From: Anaerolineae bacterium
Lineage (GTDB): Bacteria > Chloroflexota > Anaerolineae > 4572-78 > NAK82
Length of the DNA stretch: 7,867 bases
Direction of reading: 5' to 3'
NCBI GenBank assembly: GCA_030597485.1
Contig: JAUVRU010000066.1
Coordinates: 1 to 7,867 of the forward strand
Position 1 is the first letter of the stretch, and every line of letters starts with the position of its first letter. This document shows positions 1 through 5,700 of this stretch, piece after piece. A model generated the notes under the pieces. It made no database searches. It was not told the origin of the DNA and saw nothing but the letters and a program-made list of their open reading frames with translations. The translations under genes were made by a program, and so were the position numbers.

Positions 1-73
1 GGGGTGTGGCGCAGTCGGCTAGCGCGCTGCGTTTGGGACGCAGAGGTCGCCGGTTCCAGTCCGGCCACCCCGA
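1..73 (+). tRNA. tRNA-Pro (anticodon UGG), lacking its first base at the window edge
   Basis: A complete cloverleaf can be folded except for the first base. The acceptor strand GGGGTG (1-6) pairs with CACCCC (66-71), and G72 would pair with a C expected just before position 1; C1-G72 is the usual bacterial tRNA-Pro first pair. The D stem is GCGC/GCGC (9-12, 22-25) with GG in the loop (17-18). The anticodon stem is CTGCG/CGCAG (27-31, 39-43) with loop TTTGGGA, giving anticodon TGG at 34-36, which reads proline CCN codons. The T stem is GCCGG/CCGGC (49-53, 61-65) with loop TTCCAGT. The discriminator base is A73. The next bases are CTGG, so the 3' CCA is not encoded and must be added by a CCA-adding enzyme. 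The T loop has C where a purine (position 57) is usual. The gene converges on the minus-strand operon to its right. Confidence 0.95.
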
Positions 74-135
74 CTGGACAGGCCCTCAAAGCACGACCGC
101 CCTCGCTGTGCTCACCCTCCCATTGTCAGGTACCA

Positions 136-2778
136 TCACCGGTGCTGATAGATCGTCACCTCGCCCTGATTGTACGCTACATCCATCAGCAGTCCAAATT
201 TGGCCAGCCCTCTTGGACTGTACCGCTGCCGCTCCAGGTGCCCAACGTACACATAAGTGATGTGATACTTGTCCAGCAGTTCCCCGGTCCGTTGGGCATC
301 CAGACCTTCATACAGCATCTGGATGTCCGGTTCGCGTCGTGCCGGCTCATCGTAGTTGCCCCGCCACTGGTGCTCGTGATTGCCCCAGCCCAGCAGGGTA
401 GGCAGGCCGGTAAGCGCCGACACCCGCCCCACATACTGATAGGCCGCGAATCGGTCGCCAGGTGCCTCCAGAACGACAGCTCCATCGGCCGCGTTGGCTT
501 GCAGCCATCGAATGGCCGCATAGTCGTCGGGATGAGCCGCCTCAATCCACGCCATGCCGTCCAGAGTCGGATCACCCTGGAAGTTGGCCGCCTTGTTGGG
601 AATGGCCAATGCTGGATAGACCAATCCGCCCGCGACCAGCAGCACCAGGGCTAACTGCCACGCCCCCGCTCCCCAGCCCCGCAACCGATGCGACACATAA
701 TAGGCACCGTAGGCGGCTGCCAGCGCCAGCAAGACCCACGCCTGGAAGTAGAATTTGAAGACCGTGTTCATGCGGATGCCAAAGTTGTCCCGCAAGTAGA
801 CGAACTCGACGACCAGCGGAAGCAGAACCCCTACCCCTATCATAGCCAGCGCGAACAGATCGCTTATGGCAAGGTTGCGTGAAGTCAAGGGCTTCCCATC
901 CGCTCCAGGCTTCGCCGGCCAGAAGAGCAACACCCAAGCCAGCACTCCTCCCAAGAACAGGAACGTCCACGGGTGACTGAGCCGGATGCGGACCGCCATG
1001 CCCACCACCCCCGCCAACGTGACATCTCCCAAGATGGCCCGAAGCTCGGGGTTATTCAGCAAGCCCTCGGCCCAGCTCCGCGCCGAAGGGAAAACCATCA
1101 GCGCTATGGAAACCACGCTCGTCGCCAGCACTGGCACGCCCACCGTCAATGCGAGGGCAGCCGGAAGCCGTCGGCGCCAGTCAGTAGGAAGCGCAACTGG
1201 CGACAACACGACCAGATAGGCCACGATAATGCCCAGAAACGGCCCAAAGAAGACGAGGAACTGCTGCAGCTTGGTGGCGTTGAACAGGTTGGGAAGAATG
1301 CCCCCAGCCTGAGACTGGAATCCCAGGTAGAAGGGCATGTACAGCACACCCCCGAGCAGGCCCAGTCCCAATCCTACCGCCACCGCCTCACCCAACCAGG
1401 CAGATGATCCCGCCCGCGCCCTTCCCAGCGCAAAGGCCAACACAACCATAAACAGATAGATGGGATAATCCCACGTGTTCAGAAACCCCAGTGCGCCCAG
1501 ACAAACGGCCACTACCACGAATTGGTACCAGCCGCCGAACGTCGAGACTACCAGATCTGAGAACAGAGACGTGACATCCCTCAGCCGCCTGAGGTAACCG
1601 CTGGCAGAGACAGCGTCTGAGGCCTGCAAGCCAGGTCTCGGCAATTGGAGCCTGAAGCCACGTGCCTGCTGTGCCTGCAACAGTTGGTTCAGGGCCAGCG
1701 CTATCGCCAGCACCACGAAGGGCAACGCCAAGACGTGAGGGTGCACATCCCCCAGCAAGAAGCTGAAGAAGGGGAACTCGTCGATCACCTCCCAATCACC
1801 GCCAGGCGGGTTGCAGTTTCCAGTCAACAACCCCTGGAAGGAGCAATCGTGAATCACCCGTGACGCACGCCACCACCAGATGAAGCGGGATGGGATCCAA
1901 CCCCCTGGCACCGGTGGTTGACTGATGTCCTTTATGTCAAGCCACCGCCAGAATGCCGGTGACAGAAGCCCCCGGCTGTGGAACACCTCCAGCAACCCTT
2001 CAAGATTGCCCACCACTCCTACCAGCGCCGCCCCCAGCAACCCGTAGATGACCCCCGACCAGGAGACACAGTCGCCCCCTGTCCCTGTCCTCTCCACCGA
2101 CTCCTGGGAGGCACGGGACTCTCCCGATCTTCTGGAATGAACGCATACCATGTTATAGACGACGCTGAATGCCCCCGTCAGCGTCAGGGCAAACAGAGCG
2201 GGCACAAACAAGTTGAATGCCACGGCAGATGGCAGACCGGAAAGCCGGGTCACCATAGCCATCAACACGTAACCGAAGTAGTAGTAGCTGATGCCAAAAC
2301 CGGAAAGCCAGGGGTCCTGAGGAGGAAAACCGTCACTGCGGAGGACAGCATTGATGAAGGCAATCTCCATCCACTTCTCGCCGCCAGCCGTCTCCAGGTT
2401 GGGGTTGTAGGATTTGTAGATCGCCCAACCCACCAAAGCAACCCCAAAGAGCAGCTCGACAGTCAGCAGATAGCGGATGTGTCGGCGCAGCCAGCTCAGC
2501 ATCGACACCTGATCATCCCGGCGGCGCCTCAAGTGGAGCCACAAGCCAACCGCCAAGACGACCACCATCGCCAGCAGTGTCCCGCCCACGCCGTTTCGCA
2601 TGAACCCCAGGCTGGCTCCCAGCCACAGAATGTAGCCGCTCAGCAACAGCCCTAACGGGCGAGCCAGAGCATAGCCCCGATCAGGGAGCCGCCCAAGCAG
2701 ACGAAAGGCCAGCGGCAGCCCCGCCAGGCCAAACAGCTGCAACAGCAGCCACCAAATGATCACCGATGTGACTATCAC
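136..2778 (-). CDS. DUF2298 (Chlor_Arch_YYY-type) polytopic membrane protein, probable GT-C-like glycosyltransferase
   Basis: An 880-residue, very hydrophobic protein with about 15-18 membrane segments and a soluble C-terminal domain (about 730-880). This length is typical of the single-module form of the YYY family, as I recall it. Visible family motifs in order: LPDRGY (31-36), GGEK with a second Glu (E134, E138), PPQDPW (152-157), YYYFG (165-169), EFPFFSF followed by DVHPH (334-348), NTWDYP (434-439), RMNTVFKFYFQAW (669-681) and PTLDGMAW (737-744). The soluble domain contains AAIRWLQ (754-760), YVYVGHLER (842-850) and ends in VTIYQHR. The start is GTG at 2778, chosen because GAGGAG lies 9 bases upstream, inside the end of the preceding gene. 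It is a close paralogue of residues 740-1680 of that gene. Unlike the paralogue, it has a loop with two cysteines (C312, C322) just before the EFP motif, and polar insertions at about 212-240 and 368-400. The function of the family is not established to my knowledge. A GT-C glycosyltransferase role on the outer membrane face is an inference from motif layout and from its operon partner; a transporter or flippase is the alternative. Confidence 0.9.
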   Translation of the reverse strand: MIVTSVIIWWLLLQLFGLAGLPLAFRLLGRLPDRGYALARPLGLLLSGYILWLGASLGFMRNGVGGTLLAMVVVLAVGLWLHLRRRRDDQVSMLSWLRRHIRYLLTVELLFGVALVGWAIYKSYNPNLETAGGEKWMEIAFINAVLRSDGFPPQDPWLSGFGISYYYFGYVLMAMVTRLSGLPSAVAFNLFVPALFALTLTGAFSVVYNMVCVHSRRSGESRASQESVERTGTGGDCVSWSGVIYGLLGAALVGVVGNLEGLLEVFHSRGLLSPAFWRWLDIKDISQPPVPGGWIPSRFIWWWRASRVIHDCSFQGLLTGNCNPPGGDWEVIDEFPFFSFLLGDVHPHVLALPFVVLAIALALNQLLQAQQARGFRLQLPRPGLQASDAVSASGYLRRLRDVTSLFSDLVVSTFGGWYQFVVVAVCLGALGFLNTWDYPIYLFMVVLAFALGRARAGSSAWLGEAVAVGLGLGLLGGVLYMPFYLGFQSQAGGILPNLFNATKLQQFLVFFGPFLGIIVAYLVVLSPVALPTDWRRRLPAALALTVGVPVLATSVVSIALMVFPSARSWAEGLLNNPELRAILGDVTLAGVVGMAVRIRLSHPWTFLFLGGVLAWVLLFWPAKPGADGKPLTSRNLAISDLFALAMIGVGVLLPLVVEFVYLRDNFGIRMNTVFKFYFQAWVLLALAAAYGAYYVSHRLRGWGAGAWQLALVLLVAGGLVYPALAIPNKAANFQGDPTLDGMAWIEAAHPDDYAAIRWLQANAADGAVVLEAPGDRFAAYQYVGRVSALTGLPTLLGWGNHEHQWRGNYDEPARREPDIQMLYEGLDAQRTGELLDKYHITYVYVGHLERQRYSPRGLAKFGLLMDVAYNQGEVTIYQHR

Positions 2779-2784
2779 GCAAGT

Positions 2785-5700
2785 TTACTCCTCGACATCT
2801 ATTGCCTGGTATATGCGTGTTCGCTCATTCTGATAAGCAACCCTTAGCCGGCCCTGACGCTCCAGTGCGTCAAACTTGTCAAGGCCCGTGGGCGCAAAAC
2901 GAGTAACCCCCCATTCCGTGAGCGAGCTGCTCACATCCGCATCGTACAGGGTACGTTCCAATTGGCCGATGTAGATATACGAGATGTCTAACTCCTGGAT
3001 CAACTGCCACGCCCGTTCTGGATCATCGGTGTTCCAGAACTCCATGTACGGACCGTCACGGCTGCTGATCTGACCAGGCCACCGCTGTTCGCCCTGATGC
3101 AGCCCTCCGAGCGGCATTGGCAGTCCCGTGTAGCTGGCAACTCGCATGCCTCCTTCCCGGTAATAGCCGATTTTGGCCTCCGCCAGCACTGGTGTCCCCG
3201 TCACATTGGTCTGAAGCCATCGGATGGCGTCGTGATCGTGCCACAGTTCAATCAGGTTGCCCTGCGGCCACGTCAGGGTGCCAACGGTCATGTAGGCCAT
3301 CCCGTCCAGCGTGCCGCTAGGCGGTGATTGTGGGAACCGGTCGTGCACTCGTGTTCTGGTGCCCAGAATCGTGTAGGTGAGCGAAGCCAGCACCAATAGG
3401 ATCAGCACTGCTCGCCACCCTGCCCCCCAGACAACGCGGTGCCAGCGCGCTGCTCGTTCCCAGAGATCCACCGCCAAGTACGCAGCCGCTATTCCCAGCA
3501 TCACCCAGGCCTGGATGTAGAACTTGAACAGTGTGTTCATCCGGTAGTATTCGCCTCCACCCAGGAAATCTCGCAGGAAGAATACCTCGACACCCAGCAG
3601 GATCAGCAACCCGGTGAACAGGAGAAGCCCGACGAAAGATCGTCCCGCGCCTGGCTCAGGACGCAACAGGGACAGGAATGAGAGACACACCGAGGGTAAC
3701 AGCAAGCCCGGCACACGGTACCCTAACAGCCACAGCGCGACGGCAACAGAGATAACGATCACTGTCGCCGCCAGTCCAACCACGCGGCGATTCTCTCTCT
3801 CCGTCACCAGCCGGGAGTGCACGGCCGCCAGATGCGGTGCCACGTTCCATCGCCGCAGAAAGAGGCTTATGACCCGCAACCCTGGCATGCGCGACTGCGG
3901 ATGAACCAGTGTCGTCAGCAGATAGCTGATAGCCACAAACAGAAACAGCCCCCAGATGGCGAGGAAGTGTCTCAGATCGGTCTGATCGCGCACCAGCCCC
4001 AAACCCACGTCCAGAGGCTGATAATGGGCAAAGAAGGGTCGGTACAACAGATAGCTGGCCCCCAACGTCAGCAGGCCGAAAGCAGACGCTTCCACCACGC
4101 CCACCACCTCAGTGCCAACGACCGGCCAGATACCCGTGCTGCCGGCGTGCACCCCGCGCCGCACTTCCAAACGGCTGCGACGGCGACGTAGCCAGAACGT
4201 GAAGGTGATGATGCCCAGGTAGGTGGGCAGATCCCAGGTATTGATCACAGCCAATGCCCCCAGGCACAGAGCCAGTGCCAGCCACCCTAGCACGTCTCCC
4301 AATGAAATTGCGCGCCAGGAATCGAAAACCATCAGCCCGGCCTGCTGCCGGCGACCAGTATCCTCAGCTTTCCGACGTTCGCCAGGAGTTGGCCGAGTCG
4401 GCGCCTCGAGCCCGGGCTCCAACTCACGGGCATCAACCGCCTCCGGTGTTTGGTTGACCGACGAGCTGCTGACACGAGCGGTAGAGGGCATCAAGGAAGC
4501 GGGTTTCCGCCGTACCAGAAACGCATACGCCAGCGAGAGGAACAGAACAGTGAATGGTATGCCGATCATATGAGGATGCAGATCAGCAAAGATGAAACTG
4601 AAATAGGGAAACTCGTTGATGGTGTTTGGGATGGCGCGGGTCGGATCCCAGTAGTTGTACGACGGTAGTTTGGTCCCTTCCGTCAGCACTCGATCCAGTC
4701 CCGCCAGCGCTCTCACTGCCCTGCCCACGAAAGGCAGACCGCTTTCGAAGGTCCTGCCGCCGTGCGTCTCCAGCATGTTCACGAATTGGTCAAAGCCAGC
4801 CAGATTGCCCACAAACACCACCAGCAGCACCGCCAACAGCGCCACCATCAACGCCCGCCACACACGCCAGTTCAGGCGCCAATTGCCCGAGGCTGACCCC
4901 TCCAGTTCTCTTCCGGACGCCGCCGGATTCACGGTCTTCGGGCATCCCCGTGTCGCCCACCATGACAGCGGGCGGCAGCCAGCAGCCAGGTTGTCTGCCA
5001 GGCTGAACACGTTGCCCGCCGTCAGCGCTGCCAGCGTCGGCACTGCCAGGTTGAAAGCAATCGTCGGCTGAACGCCGGTCAGCTTGACCAGGACGCCCAC
5101 CAGAAACAGACCGTAGTAGTAGTAATTGATGTGTCCGCCGGCGAAATAGGGGTCATAAGGGGGCATGTGCGCGCTCTTGACGATGGCATTCAGGAAGCCA
5201 ATCTCCAGCATCTTCTCGCCACCGTTCCACGGCTGCCACAGATCAGGATTGAGCACCCGCAAACCGACGAAATACAGGTAGGCCAGGGTAAAGACCATCT
5301 CTCCAATGAAGATCAACCCGATCTGTTGCCGCAGAACATTCCCCAGGTCCGCCCTATCGCGCCACACCAGCCAGGCAGCCACCGCCGCCAATACCAGCAC
5401 CGCACCGATGATCGTCGGCAACGCGTTGGGAAGCACCCGCAGGCTGGAGCCAAGCCAGACCAGGTAGCCAACCAGCAGCCAGCCCAGGCTCTTCGAAAGA
5501 AGATAGCCGCGGTCCGGCAGGCAACCGAAAAGACGGCGCGCCAGGGGCCACGCCAGCCATCCGATGACCTGCACCACTAGCCACCACACGATAATTGACA
5601 CCACCGTCGACCGGTTGGCCAGGCCATTCCAGCGATAGTCATCCACCACCGGCAGTTCGTCCACCGGCCGATCCAGCAGCAGCGATTTGCCTTCCGGCTC

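Noticed and set aside
90..112. Possible terminator hairpin downstream of the operon (AGCAC / GTGCT, 13-base loop)
   Set aside because: The stem is only 5 base pairs with a large loop and only three T residues follow on the minus strand. It is too weak to call as a terminator for either the tRNA or the operon.
1..135. tRNA gene as an attachment site for an integrated element
   Set aside because: No integrase gene and no repeat of the tRNA 3' end was seen elsewhere in the window. The neighbouring genes look like ordinary chromosomal membrane protein genes.
4..654. Open frame of 216 codons on the + strand starting within the tRNA
   Set aside because: It begins inside the tRNA gene, has no ribosome binding site and then runs antisense to the C-terminal domain of the 880-residue protein.
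1978..2655. Open frame of 225 codons on the + strand
   Set aside because: Antisense to the conserved GGEK and YYYFG region of the 880-residue protein. The translation is Gln/His/Pro-rich and shows no domain.
4200..4510. Low-complexity coding stretch as a possible frameshift or foreign insertion in the large gene
   Set aside because: The reading frame continues without interruption and conserved helices and motifs resume on both sides, so it is a polar loop and not a break.
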